Both the position numbers and the translations under genes were made by a program. The notes below the pieces were generated by a model that saw only the letters and a program-made list of their open reading frames with translations, searched no databases and had not been told where the DNA came from. Below, piece by piece: positions 44,226 to 52,558 of a DNA stretch of 52,558 bases (its first letter is position 1; each line of letters starts with the position of its first letter). The stretch covers positions 1 through 52,558 of the forward strand of contig NZ_VJXY01000050.1 of assembly GCF_014831675.1 (NCBI RefSeq), read 5' to 3'. The stretch is from Komarekiella delphini-convector SJRDD-AB1. Lineage in GTDB: Bacteria > Cyanobacteriota > Cyanobacteriia > Cyanobacteriales > Nostocaceae.

Positions 44226-44710
44226 AACACCGATTCATTATTCAAGATGGGGGCAAAAAAACCGATTATTTCGTAGAGACGTTGCAATGCAACGTCTCTA
44301 CAGTCAACGAAAATTGATCGTTTTATCGAAAAAAATCGGGTTTTTGCGATTACTGAATCGCTGCTCTAGCTAATGTGTGTCTAAATTTGTCATTTATAAA
44401 TACAAATGACCTATCACCAATGACATATATGATTACCCATAGCTCTGTTGAAAACAGAAGTATGGGGTATTTTAATATATTTGCGACTATCAAAAGGATG
44501 AATTTTAAATTTAGTGCATACATAACTAGACTACAAAATAAAATCACCAAAAGAGTGAATTTCGGTAGGTGTTTACTCAAAATTTTTTGAGAAGTTTTTT
44601 GCAAAATCCTTCTAGAGATTCATGCAAAATTTGATAAACTTTATAAAAGTTAATAATAACTATTTACGACCTATTATAAATACTTAGATCTTAAAAGTAT
44701 TAAATTGATA
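44226..44710. other. Intergenic region between the two P450 genes
   Basis: 485 A/T-rich bases. Besides the 29-bp palindrome at 44273-44301 there is a minus-strand open frame (44350-44604) with hydrophobic content but only a TTG start and no ribosome-binding site; I do not call it. Confidence 0.45.
44273..44301. repeat. Dispersed 29-bp palindrome, identical copy
   Basis: Sequence-identical to 24493-24521 (14-bp arms, GTAGAGACGTTGCA, one central base). Here no T-run follows directly. It lies 48 bases after the first P450 stop. Confidence 0.92.
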
Positions 44711-46063
44711 ATGAACGTATTTAACGAGCTACGCACACCAGCGTTGCTACAAACACTGCAATTAATTACTCAACCTACGCAATTTTTAGAAAATTGTGCT
44801 GCTAAATATGGCGATACTTTTACAGTGCGAGTAATGGGATTAAAGTCACCGCCAGTAGTCTTTTTTAGCCATCCCCAAGCAATTAGTGATTGTTTTGCTG
44901 TACCTGCACAAAAGTTAGATTTTCAGAAAGCAACTCATGTATTTAAACCTTTATTTGGTGAGAATTCAATTGTCTTAAAAGAGATGCGATCGCATCAGCG
45001 ACAGCGACAGTTATTATTACCAGCATTTCATGGCGATCGCATCAAATATTTTGGGCAATCAATTTGTCAAATCACTGAAAGAGTTATCAAGGATTGGACA
45101 TTAGATACGGCGGTTTCTATACATAACTTGATGTCCGATATCACCTTAGAAATTATCTTAGAAGTGGTATTTGGTGTTAGCCCTGGTGTGCGTTACCAAC
45201 AATTAAAAACACAACTGAGTTCTTTGTTAGAAGATGTAACTAAGCCTTGGTATTCTAGCTTGTTTTTCTTCCCCATACTGCAACAAGATTTCGGCGCATG
45301 GAGTCCTTGGGGAAGTTTCTTGAGAAGGCGACAGCAAATAGACAAACTTATCTACGCAGAAATTCATGAAAGACGTTGGCAAAATGATGCTGGTACAGAT
45401 ATTCTTAGTCTATTGATGTCAGCGCGTGACGAGAACGGACAACAAATGACAGACCAAGAATTACGCGATCAATTAGTTTCACTACTGCTGCTAGGTTATG
45501 AAACAACAGCAGGTGTATTAGCCTGGTTATTCCATTTGATTCACTCCCACCCAGAAGTTGAAAATCAGCTAATACAAGAATTAAACACTTTGGATCAGAC
45601 AACAAATCCAGAAGCAATTACACAACTCCCTTACCTCACCGCAGTCTGTCAAGAAACATTGCGGATTTACCCCATTGCTTTAATTTGCACGCCACGAATG
45701 GTAAAAGATGTGGTAGAAATTATGGGTAATAAATTCACGTCAGGAACTATTTTAGTTCCTTGCATTTATTTAGCTCATCGTCGAGTTGAAACTTACCCAG
45801 AAGCAGACCAGTTTCGACCAGAAAGATTTCTTAATCAGAAATTTTCACCACATGAATATTTACCTTTTGGTGGTGGTTATCGCGGTTGCATTGGCGCAGT
45901 ATTTTCTATGTATGAAATGAAACTAGTATTAGCTACAATATTATCGCGGTTTCAATTAACTCTTGCTGATCATCTTCCTGTACATCCAGTACGTCGTGGA
46001 ATTACTATTGTTCCTCGTGGTGGCGTGCAAATGGTTGTCACCCAGACAAAAATTAAAAAGTGA
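44711..46063 (+). CDS. Cytochrome P450, CYP110-like (second copy)
   Basis: A 450-residue P450 paralogous to the upstream one along its length: I-helix LLGYETTAGVLAW (Gly-Tyr-Glu instead of Gly-His-Glu), ExxR in CQETLRIYP, and haem loop FGGGYRGCIG with Cys393. ATG at 44711 (MNVFNELRTP) is preferred over a TTG two codons upstream. The pair probably arose by tandem duplication and later diverged. Substrate unknown; the nearby crtO makes a carotenoid or other terpenoid conceivable but this is only context. Confidence 0.88.
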   Translation: MNVFNELRTPALLQTLQLITQPTQFLENCAAKYGDTFTVRVMGLKSPPVVFFSHPQAISDCFAVPAQKLDFQKATHVFKPLFGENSIVLKEMRSHQRQRQLLLPAFHGDRIKYFGQSICQITERVIKDWTLDTAVSIHNLMSDITLEIILEVVFGVSPGVRYQQLKTQLSSLLEDVTKPWYSSLFFFPILQQDFGAWSPWGSFLRRRQQIDKLIYAEIHERRWQNDAGTDILSLLMSARDENGQQMTDQELRDQLVSLLLLGYETTAGVLAWLFHLIHSHPEVENQLIQELNTLDQTTNPEAITQLPYLTAVCQETLRIYPIALICTPRMVKDVVEIMGNKFTSGTILVPCIYLAHRRVETYPEADQFRPERFLNQKFSPHEYLPFGGGYRGCIGAVFSMYEMKLVLATILSRFQLTLADHLPVHPVRRGITIVPRGGVQMVVTQTKIKK

Positions 46064-46183
46064 AAAATCCACTTTTTGCGTGGTTGTTTTATCCTCCTAT
46101 TTGGCTATATCGTCCTATAGATACGTTCCTGAGATACAGCATCTACAGTAAACAGTAATAGGATATTAGGAGATCTAGAATTC

Positions 46184-46942
46184 ATGCCTGACGAGCAAAG
46201 ATTAGAGGAGCAATTACTATCACAAGAAGCTGAGAGAATGGTATCTCATCAGATAGAGAAAGCAGAAAAAATTGATATAGATGTGCAAACAGATCTATTA
46301 AAAATAGTTCAGGGACAAGCAGATGGAGTTTCATTTACAGGTGAAGGATTAACTATAAAAGAAGACATCCGTGTGCAGGAAATTAAACTGCAAACAGATA
46401 GTATTGCCATTAATCCGTTAAGCGCTCTTTTTGGTCAAATAGAACTAAACCAACCAGTAAATACTATTGCTCGTATTGTACTTACAGAAATAGATATTAA
46501 TCGTGCTTTAAGCTCAGACTTTGTTCGTAGCAAGTTGCAAAGTTATGATTTGCAAGTAGATAGCGAAATTGTGAATTTGAAGCCGCAAGAAATTCAGATA
46601 TTCTTACCTGGTAGTGGCAAACTAGAATTCAGCATAAAGGTGTTGTTAACAGAAATGGGTAATACTCGCCCGTTAAGTTTTACGGGAATGGTTCGTCCAC
46701 GCACTCATTCACAACCTTTAATGCTAGAAAGTTTTAATTGTACTCAGGGTGAGGGTGTTTCAATAGAGCTAGTTGTGGCAATAATGCAAAAAATCAAAGA
46801 ATTGGTAAACTTACCGTCTTTCAAATGGGAAGATATAGTATTTCGGATCAAAGATTTGGAAGTAGAAAAGGGAATTATGACACTGATGATAGAAACTCAA
46901 GTGAAGCAAATACCATCATCGTCAACTGTCGTATCTCCTTAG
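46184..46942 (+). CDS. DUF2993 (LmeA-like) lipid-binding protein
   Basis: A 252-residue protein. VQTDLLKIVQGQADGVSFTG, then LSALFGQIELNQPVNTIARI and LTEIDINRALSSDFVRSKL match DUF2993, a family related to mycobacterial LmeA and thought to form an elongated lipid-binding beta structure. There is no signal peptide, so it is likely cytosolic or peripheral on a membrane. A TAGGAG Shine-Dalgarno site lies about 11 bases before the ATG. It is 120 bases downstream of the P450 and 105 upstream of crtO, on the same strand. Confidence 0.8.
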   Translation: MPDEQRLEEQLLSQEAERMVSHQIEKAEKIDIDVQTDLLKIVQGQADGVSFTGEGLTIKEDIRVQEIKLQTDSIAINPLSALFGQIELNQPVNTIARIVLTEIDINRALSSDFVRSKLQSYDLQVDSEIVNLKPQEIQIFLPGSGKLEFSIKVLLTEMGNTRPLSFTGMVRPRTHSQPLMLESFNCTQGEGVSIELVVAIMQKIKELVNLPSFKWEDIVFRIKDLEVEKGIMTLMIETQVKQIPSSSTVVSP

Positions 46943-47047
46943 TAGTAGAAACAGCTACAAAAGCTAATTTTTGTACCTAATGAGTGATGTAAAATTAGGA
47001 AAAAACTTCCTAACATTAGAAAGCTAGCGCATTCTAAAATCAAAATT

Positions 47048-48742
47048 ATGCAAGAGTACGACATTGTAATTATTGGTGCAGGACACAATGGTCTAGTTTG
47101 TGCTGCTTATTTGCTGAAAGCTGGCTATAGTGTTTTGTTGCTGGAGAAGCGTTCTGTTCCTGGTGGTGCGGCGACAACTGAAGAATGTTTACCGCAAGAA
47201 GCTCCTGGATTTAAATTTAACTTATGCGCTATTGATCATGAATTTATCCACCTAGGGCCAGTTGTCGAAGAATTAGAACTGGAAAAATATGGATTGGAAT
47301 ATTTAGAATGCGACCCAGTTGTTTTCTGTCCCCATCCTGATGGCAAATATTTTTTAGGTCATAAGTCGCTGGAAAAAACTTGTGCAGAAATAGCCCGTTA
47401 TAATGAGCGCGATGCCAAAAAGTATGCAGAATATACAGATTACTGGCAACGAGCATTGGGTGCGATGATTCCTATGTTCAATGCACCGCCAAAGTCAGTT
47501 ATAGATATCCTTGGTAACTATGACATTACAAAACTGAAAGATTTATTTTCAGTAATCGGTTCCCCAAACAAAACCCTTGACTTTATTCGTAACATGTTGA
47601 CCAGTGCTGAAGATTTGGTTAACGAGTGGTTTGATGAGGAATTTTTGAAAGCACCTTTGGCAAGACTTGCATCAGAACTTGGTGCGCCACCATCGCAAAA
47701 AACCCTTGCTATTGGTGCAATTATGATGGCAATGCGTCATGACCCTGGTATGGCTAGACCTCGAGGCGGTACTGGCGCGCTTGTGCAAGCTTTGGTGAAT
47801 TTAGTTAAAAGTAAGGGTGGCGTTATTCTAACAGACCAGCACGTTGATAAAATCCTGATTGACGATAAAAAAGCAGTTGGTGTACGGGTTGCTGGTGGTA
47901 AAGAATATCGTGCTAAACATGGGGTAATTTCTAATATTGACGCCCAGCGATTGTTCTTGCAAATGACTGATAAGAGTGATATCGATGCAGTTGCTCCAGA
48001 GTTAAGAGAAAGATTAGAACGCCGCATTGTTAATAATAACGAAACCATCCTCAAGATTGATTTGGCTTTAGATGAACCGTTGCGCTTTCCATATCACGCG
48101 CACAAAGATGAATATCTAATTGGCTCTATCTTGATTGCAGATTCCGTGAGTCATGTGGAACAGGCTCATAGTAAATGTACCTTGGGAGAGATTCCCGATT
48201 CTGACCCCTCTATGTATGTGGTCATGCCTAGCGCTCTTGACCCGACATTAGCACCACCAGGTAAGCACACTCTGTGGATTGAGTTTTTTGCTCCCTATCA
48301 AATTGCAGGTGCAGAAGGTACTGGTTTAAAAGGTACTGGATGGACAGATGAGTTGAAAAACAAAGTTGCAGACAGAGTAATTGACAAGTTGGCGACCTAT
48401 GCACCCAATGTAAAAGATGCGACTATTGCCCGTCGTGTGGAAAGTCCAGCGGAATTGGGAGAAAGATTAGGTGCTTATAAAGGCAATTACTATCACATTG
48501 ACATGACATTAGATCAAATGGTGTTTTTCCGTCCTTTGCCAGAAATAGCAAACTACAAAACCCCAATTGACAATCTATTTTTGACTGGTGCAGGGACGCA
48601 TCCAGGTGGTTCTATCTCTGGAATGCCAGGACGCAACTGTGCTCGTGTGTTTTTGCAGGCTAAGCATCCAATTAGCCAGACTTTAAAGGATGCAAGAGAT
48701 TCCATAAAGTCAACGGTAGAGTCAGTTTTTGGCATTAGTTGA
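47048..48742 (+). CDS. crtO: Beta-carotene ketolase CrtO
   Basis: A 564-residue FAD-dependent carotenoid enzyme that introduces a 4-keto group into beta-carotene (echinenone synthesis). The N-terminal dinucleotide-binding motif IIGAGHNGLVCAAYLLKAGY is followed by VPGGAATTEECLP; CAIDHEFIHLGPVVEELELE and the C-terminal GTHPGGSISGMPGRNCARVF are near-diagnostic, and matched a recalled Synechocystis CrtO from end to end. Echinenone is also a ligand of the orange carotenoid protein. A Shine-Dalgarno site is not obvious. Nostocales may also encode the unrelated CrtW ketolase, so flux depends on both. Confidence 0.95.
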   Translation: MQEYDIVIIGAGHNGLVCAAYLLKAGYSVLLLEKRSVPGGAATTEECLPQEAPGFKFNLCAIDHEFIHLGPVVEELELEKYGLEYLECDPVVFCPHPDGKYFLGHKSLEKTCAEIARYNERDAKKYAEYTDYWQRALGAMIPMFNAPPKSVIDILGNYDITKLKDLFSVIGSPNKTLDFIRNMLTSAEDLVNEWFDEEFLKAPLARLASELGAPPSQKTLAIGAIMMAMRHDPGMARPRGGTGALVQALVNLVKSKGGVILTDQHVDKILIDDKKAVGVRVAGGKEYRAKHGVISNIDAQRLFLQMTDKSDIDAVAPELRERLERRIVNNNETILKIDLALDEPLRFPYHAHKDEYLIGSILIADSVSHVEQAHSKCTLGEIPDSDPSMYVVMPSALDPTLAPPGKHTLWIEFFAPYQIAGAEGTGLKGTGWTDELKNKVADRVIDKLATYAPNVKDATIARRVESPAELGERLGAYKGNYYHIDMTLDQMVFFRPLPEIANYKTPIDNLFLTGAGTHPGGSISGMPGRNCARVFLQAKHPISQTLKDARDSIKSTVESVFGIS

Positions 48743-48792
48743 GCAGGATGTATGCATAAGTGCGTACATTAATTGAATGTAAAAGATAATAT

Positions 48793-48886
48793 CTCGGAGT
48801 TCTGAGTTCAGAGCTAGAAGTGTCGAGTTGCAAGCTCGGAGTTCTGAGTTTTGCTCTTGGAATTCCGAGTTTTGAGGTATGAGGGT
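48793..48886. repeat. Degenerate minisatellite (CTCGGAGTTCTGAGTT)
   Basis: The 16-mer CTCGGAGTTCTGAGTT occurs exactly at 48793-48808 and 48835-48850, with decayed versions between and after. Such GAGTT/CTGAG repeats are typical intergenic filler in Nostocales and generate spurious open frames in gene finders. It fills much of the 309-base gap after crtO. Confidence 0.8.
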
Positions 48887-49051
48887 TAAGTTTTGAGAGT
48901 GATCGCGCTACATAACAACACGAATTCTCATAAAAACTTAGGAGCAATTTATAAGTCCTCCTTTGTAAGCAGGCAAAGTCATACTTATAACAGGTGACAA
49001 ACAGAACCGAAAGCTGGTGAAATATATAGTGGTGTTTCCTGTGCTGGAGCA

Positions 49052-50155
49052 ATGACACGCGTTTTAATTTTAGGAGGACGGGGGCGAATTGGTAGCAGTG
49101 TTGCCCAGGATTTAGCCACCCACACGCAGGCACAGATTACGATCACTGGGCGTTCCCCAGAGATAGGAAAAGCTGTTAGCTTGTCTTCAGGAGGACAGGT
49201 GCAGTTTTTGGTATTGGATTTAGCAGAAGTTGATAAGCTAGGGGAGGCGATCGCAAACTCTGACTTAGTTATCCACTGTGCTGGGCCATTTCACTACCGA
49301 GATACTAATGTTCTTGAAACTTGTATTGCCCAAGGCGTTAACTATGTAGATGTCAGCGACCATCGTTCTTATACTAGTAAGGCTCTTAATTATCAAGAAC
49401 AAGCCGCTGCTGCTGGTGTCACAGCGATTATTAACACTGGCATTTTTCCAGGCATTTCTAATAGCATGGTACGTCAAGGTATCGAGCAATTTGATGAAGC
49501 AGAAAAGATTCATCTGAGTTATTTAGTTTCTGGCTCTGGTGGTGCTGGCGTTACAGTGATGCGGACAACTTTTCTGGGGTTGCAGCATCCTTTTGATGCT
49601 TGGATAGATGGAAAATGGCAAGAAGTACAGCCTTATAGTGAACGCGAAGCTGTTAACTTTCTACCTCCCTATGGACGTACGGGAGTTTACTGGTTTGATA
49701 TGCCAGAAACTTTCACGTTACCCCACGCTTTCCCATCAGTCAAAACCGTAATTACTAAGTTTGGCTCAGTTCCCGATTTTTATAATCACATGACTTGGAT
49801 CACAGCTCATGTGTTTCCTAAATGGTTAATGCAGAAACGTAGCACTATTGAATTTTTATCTCATGTTAGTCATTTTATGACTGATGTTACCAATCGCTTT
49901 ACTGGTATTGGAGTAGCAGTTCGCTCCGAAGTGACAGGTCAAAAGAACGGTAAAACAGCCGTATTTTGTTCAGACTTAGTACATGAGAATACAGCAATGG
50001 CTTCTGGTTGTGGTACAGGTAGTATTGCCCAATTATTGCTAGAGGGTAAACTCAAGAAACCAGGCGTTTTTGCTGTGGAAGAGGCACTACCAACAAATTT
50101 GTTTGAGTATACAATGCAAAATCGAGGAATTAAGATTCATCACAGTTGGTTATAG
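49052..50155 (+). CDS. Saccharopine-dehydrogenase-like NAD(P)-binding protein
   Basis: A 367-residue protein. The N-terminal Rossmann motif VLILGGRGRIGSSVAQDLAT and LVIHCAGPFHY with VNYVDVSDHRSY fit the saccharopine dehydrogenase-like/trans-acting enoyl-reductase superfamily. The C-terminal half (about 120-330) is the dimer or catalytic domain, including GIFPGISNSMVRQG. The reaction is unknown. Same strand as crtO but 309 bases away, with a repeat between, so co-transcription is uncertain. The ATG is preceded closely by GGAG. Confidence 0.78.
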   Translation: MTRVLILGGRGRIGSSVAQDLATHTQAQITITGRSPEIGKAVSLSSGGQVQFLVLDLAEVDKLGEAIANSDLVIHCAGPFHYRDTNVLETCIAQGVNYVDVSDHRSYTSKALNYQEQAAAAGVTAIINTGIFPGISNSMVRQGIEQFDEAEKIHLSYLVSGSGGAGVTVMRTTFLGLQHPFDAWIDGKWQEVQPYSEREAVNFLPPYGRTGVYWFDMPETFTLPHAFPSVKTVITKFGSVPDFYNHMTWITAHVFPKWLMQKRSTIEFLSHVSHFMTDVTNRFTGIGVAVRSEVTGQKNGKTAVFCSDLVHENTAMASGCGTGSIAQLLLEGKLKKPGVFAVEEALPTNLFEYTMQNRGIKIHHSWL

Positions 50156-50284
50156 CCGAAAATTAATATGCCTTGCGGTAGAAGGAAGAACTGTACTTAA
50201 ACACTTAGTATGCCTTTGAGCCTTGTGGATGGAATCTATTTATACACGACGAAGGTTCATAATAAAAAATTAGGAGGTTTTTCC

Positions 50285-50671
50285 ATGCAAAAAATTCTAT
50301 TGACTTGCAAGCAAGTTTTACGTTCTACCTTTTTGGTTTTTGGCTTAATAATGTTTATCAGCTTGTCGAGTTCATTCATTTTTATTCAGCAAGCTAATGC
50401 AACTACACTTGAAGAATTAAAGCTCGTACCTCCAGAGTATAAACCGAATTCTCAAGAAAAAATTAACCGTGCTTACGAATATGATCCAGGTGTCGGTGTT
50501 TTAGAAGAAGAACGACAAGAGGCTTATGAGCAAGCAGTAAAAGATGGAGAGAATCTTAATACTATGGAAAAGGCATACGAAAGGAATGTGAAGGCTGAAA
50601 ACGAAGGAAAGCCTCAAGAAAGTATCGTTGACAAAGCGAAAGAAGTTATTGAGAATGTAACAGCAAAATAA
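50285..50671 (+). CDS. Small exported protein of unknown function
   Basis: A 128-residue protein with a signal peptide (hydrophobic core about 16-36, likely cleavage after QANA, about 40). The mature part is about 88 residues, highly charged and Glu/Lys-rich, probably helical or disordered (EEERQEAYEQAVKDGENLN). ATG at 50285 is set by a strong AGGAGG at 50272-50277; an upstream frame extension to 50210 lacks such a site. Family not recognised. Confidence 0.78.
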   Translation: MQKILLTCKQVLRSTFLVFGLIMFISLSSSFIFIQQANATTLEELKLVPPEYKPNSQEKINRAYEYDPGVGVLEEERQEAYEQAVKDGENLNTMEKAYERNVKAENEGKPQESIVDKAKEVIENVTAK

Positions 50672-51040
50672 AAATATCGGGATGTTCAGAAGATACTTGA
50701 ATTTTTAATTGAGGTGTCTCTTGAATCCTGATATTTTGCAGTATTTTCAACTAGCTAATAACTTAACCAGCCTGGAACTTCGAGTTCCAGGCTAATTGCT
50801 AAAGTCTTCTCAAGAAGATTGATAAAAGACTCCGCTTTATTGGAGTTGGGATATAAAAGAGGTGTTCTGCCACCTACTAGGGCTATATCTGCAATTGTAA
50901 ATCAACGTCCTCAGCGATCGCATAATACGCCGAAAATTCACTTACTGTCCTCACAAGTTTCTCAAATTGTTCTCATATCATCTTAACAGTGAGACTCGCA
51001 ACATCCTGAAGAGACGGAGGCTCATTTCACTTGCACCTAT
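50672..51040. other. Intergenic region before the GC-richer patch
   Basis: 369 bases with a perfect hairpin at 50769-50793 and one HIP1 site. No gene was seen. Composition shifts toward higher G+C at its end. Confidence 0.45.
50769..50793. terminator. Perfect stem-loop
   Basis: AGCCTGGAACT and AGTTCCAGGCT pair over 11 bp with a 3-nt loop, 98 bases past the small exported protein's stop. No T-run follows. Confidence 0.55.
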
Positions 51041-51985
51041 ATGATTCCTCAGCTGATTGGGTTGCAGATCGTTTTACCATTTGTTCTGATTGCGTGGCTA
51101 GCGATCGCACCGCCCCACAATTTCCTGGGTGTTTCGCTACAGGCCTTCGTAACAGCATTGACCTTATTTGCGATCGCCCGCATGGGAGTCTGGGTTTTTC
51201 CGCCTTGGTGGACACCTTATGTCTATGGGCTGCTCTTTATAGTTGCCTTAGTAGTTCGGCAACACAAGCTCCAGCGAAAGCTGCCGTCTAGCTGGCTCGG
51301 CTGGATTGCCATCATCGGTTTGGTTGCTTTTGGGGTTTTTGCAGGCAACGAGGCCGTGCAAAGTTGGGCAGGTCAGTTTCCGCCCCCGATTCCTGCTGTG
51401 GATCTCGCCTTTCCGCTGCGGGATGGTGATTATCTGATCGTCAATGGTGGTAGCGGCACACGGATTAATGCACATGTAAAGACATTGGACGAATCAGTTC
51501 CGCGTTTTCGGGCTTATCGGGGCAATAGCTACGGAGTCGATATTGTCGAGATTGATTCATTGGGCTTGCGAGCAAAAGGGTTAGCTCCCAGAGATCCGGC
51601 TGCTTACCATATTTATGGTAAGTCGGTGTTAGCTCCCTGTCCGGGTCAGATCGTTCAAGCGATCGACGGCTTTCCAGATATGACGATTCCACAGACTGAT
51701 CCGGTGAATCGCGCGGGTAATCATGTCATTCTACGCTGTGGTGATATCGATGTCTTGCTTGCCCATTTTCGTCCCCAGAGTCTTTTGGTTCAGACTGGAA
51801 CAGTCGTCAAGGTTGGCGATCGCATTGCCGAGGTAGGAAACTCCGGTGTCAGCGATGAACCCCACCTGCACGTTCATGCCCAGCGTCCCGGATCTTCTGT
51901 GGCTCCGTTTTCCGGCGATCCGTTGCCGATGCGTTTCAATGGACGCTTTCTCATTCGCAGTGATCGCGTGACCATGCCCAAATAG
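51041..51985 (+). CDS. Membrane-anchored M23-like peptidase with an altered metal site
   Basis: A 314-residue protein with about four N-terminal helices (4-22, 28-50, 55-73, 85-105) and an extracytoplasmic M23/LytM-like domain (about 120-300). LLAHFRPQSLLVQTG with VKVGDRIAEVGNSG and EPHLHVHAQ (His275, His277) match the fold. The first metal motif, normally HxxxD, reads NSYGVD with Ser163 in place of His, so zinc binding and lysis may be lost, as in non-enzymatic EnvC-like or NlpD-like relatives. The base composition is visibly richer in G+C than the neighbours, and codon choice differs, suggesting transfer. A GGAGG lies 20 bases upstream of the ATG, farther than usual. Confidence 0.75.
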   Translation: MIPQLIGLQIVLPFVLIAWLAIAPPHNFLGVSLQAFVTALTLFAIARMGVWVFPPWWTPYVYGLLFIVALVVRQHKLQRKLPSSWLGWIAIIGLVAFGVFAGNEAVQSWAGQFPPPIPAVDLAFPLRDGDYLIVNGGSGTRINAHVKTLDESVPRFRAYRGNSYGVDIVEIDSLGLRAKGLAPRDPAAYHIYGKSVLAPCPGQIVQAIDGFPDMTIPQTDPVNRAGNHVILRCGDIDVLLAHFRPQSLLVQTGTVVKVGDRIAEVGNSGVSDEPHLHVHAQRPGSSVAPFSGDPLPMRFNGRFLIRSDRVTMPK

Positions 51986-52054
51986 AAAAGAGGCTGATAC
52001 CTTGAACAGAATTAGCTACCAAATTACGATTCATTACAAGAAGGGATCAAGAAA

Positions 52055-52531
52055 ATGATTGCAAAAATTTTCTTGAGCATTGGGGTATTGCTGGCGATCG
52101 CATTCATAGTTCTAGTTATCATCCAGGTAAGAAACGAACAAGAAGTTGAGAGGATTTGGCGATCGCTCGAATCTTCACCAGCAGAAAATCGTTTCACTAA
52201 AGATATGGTTGCAGAATTACCTGCACCTGTACAGCGCTACTTTTTACATAGCATTGCATTGGGAACTCCTCTTGCTTCTTCTGTCAGCTTGGAAATGAGT
52301 GGCAGTTTTAGGATGGCACAGGATAAACCGTGGATACCAATGCGAGCAAAACAGATTACTTCAGCACTTAAAGGATTTGTTTGGAAAGCAGTTATTGGTA
52401 GCGGTTTGTTTAATTTTATGGGAGCAGATTGGAATGGCACTAAGAAAAGCTCTAAGCTATGCTCCATAATGATTACAGGCATTTATGCGATTAATGAGTC
52501 AAGGAGTAGCAGCGATCGCGATTTTTTGTAG
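52055..52531 (+). CDS. DUF6544/DUF6920-like protein, probably truncated
   Basis: A 158-residue frame with an N-terminal helix (about 5-24) and a domain start PVQRYFLHSIALGTPLASSV, then PWIPMRAKQITSALKGFVWK and SGLFNFMGADW, a pattern I associate with the DUF6544/DUF6920 family (usually about 250-290 residues). After GADW (around 52430) the family-like sequence ends and is replaced by NGTKKSSKLCS and an unrelated tail. The gene therefore seems cut by a deletion or rearrangement near 52430. The window ends 27 bases after its stop. Confidence 0.55.
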   Translation: MIAKIFLSIGVLLAIAFIVLVIIQVRNEQEVERIWRSLESSPAENRFTKDMVAELPAPVQRYFLHSIALGTPLASSVSLEMSGSFRMAQDKPWIPMRAKQITSALKGFVWKAVIGSGLFNFMGADWNGTKKSSKLCSIMITGIYAINESRSSSDRDFL

Positions 52532-52558
52532 GTGTCGTGAATATAGGTGCTGTGAAAT

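Noticed and set aside
44350-44604. Minus-strand frame of 84 codons with hydrophobic segments between the P450 genes
   Set aside because: Only a TTG start, no ribosome-binding site, A/T-rich spacer; hydrophobic codons are expected by chance in such DNA.
48735-49133. Minus-strand frame rich in SELRTP/SKLGIP-like residues after crtO
   Set aside because: It is the translation of the degenerate CTCGGAGTTCTGAGTT minisatellite and overlaps the start of the next gene.

Overview
The window reads as a chromosomal segment of a filamentous, probably heterocyst-forming cyanobacterium (order Nostocales). The evidence is many HIP1 octamers (GCGATCGC), heptanucleotide short tandem repeats of the CCCCAGT/GGGGACT type, a plant-type [2Fe-2S] ferredoxin, a cyanobacterial biliverdin reductase, a CrtO ketolase, two CYP110-type P450s, an Hlip-type gene and several proteins that are largely cyanobacterial (DUF2949, DUF1350). 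The species cannot be named from sequence reading alone. No tRNA, rRNA, CRISPR array or prophage was seen.

Layout. 1-2.4 kb: end of a sulfate-type ABC uptake locus (tandem NIL-domain protein, CysA ATPase) and a DUF202 membrane protein. 2.7-12.1 kb: a transporter-rich block with an exported protein of unknown function, four paralogous CadD-like (cadmium resistance family) permeases around a LysR regulator, a wrecked exported-protein gene, a TauE/SafE exporter, a PAP2 phosphatase, a small membrane protein and a prohibitin-like protein. A 20-bp identical motif lies upstream of two of these genes. 12.6-15.2 kb: an Hlip gene interrupted by a stop at its chlorophyll-binding glutamate, a DUF2949 gene and FtsH. 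15.3-26.1 kb: MsrB, a structured spacer, an SbcD-like nuclease, an RmlD-like reductase, a TPR protein, a pentapeptide-repeat membrane protein, ferredoxin, an overlapping bvdR-map pair and a SpoIID-like protein. 26.3-28.8 kb: sulfiredoxin and Dps (peroxide and iron defence), an HTH-GrpE-like fusion, and a dead REP-associated tyrosine transposase (RAYT) between two REP-like palindromes. 28.9-34.4 kb: a six-PAS soluble histidine kinase, a STAS antagonist and a convergent response-regulator/PP2C phosphatase, the pieces of a partner-switching circuit. 34.6-39 kb: a DUF1350 hydrolase and a toxin-antitoxin-like island (HicBA, RHH-VapC, an RHH gene paired with a one-helix membrane protein, a broken Uma2 nuclease). 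39.2-50.7 kb: a TPR membrane protein, a divergent phosphoketolase/transketolase-type enzyme, two CYP110 P450s, a DUF2993 protein, CrtO, a saccharopine-dehydrogenase-like protein and a small exported protein. 51-52.5 kb: a G+C-richer patch with an M23-like membrane protein lacking one metal ligand and a truncated DUF6544-like gene.

Many genes concern photosynthetic and oxidative stress (Hlip, FtsH, MsrB, sulfiredoxin, Dps, ferredoxin, bilin reduction, ketocarotenoid) or metal and anion traffic. Small palindromic elements recur: an identical 29-bp palindrome twice plus a diverged third copy, a 33-bp REP pair around the RAYT, and a 27-bp palindrome inside the kinase ATPase domain. At least four genes are clearly broken. 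The best candidates for something undescribed are the RHH/one-helix pair, the shared 20-bp operator-like motif in the transporter block, and the structured spacer at 15.9-16.1 kb.
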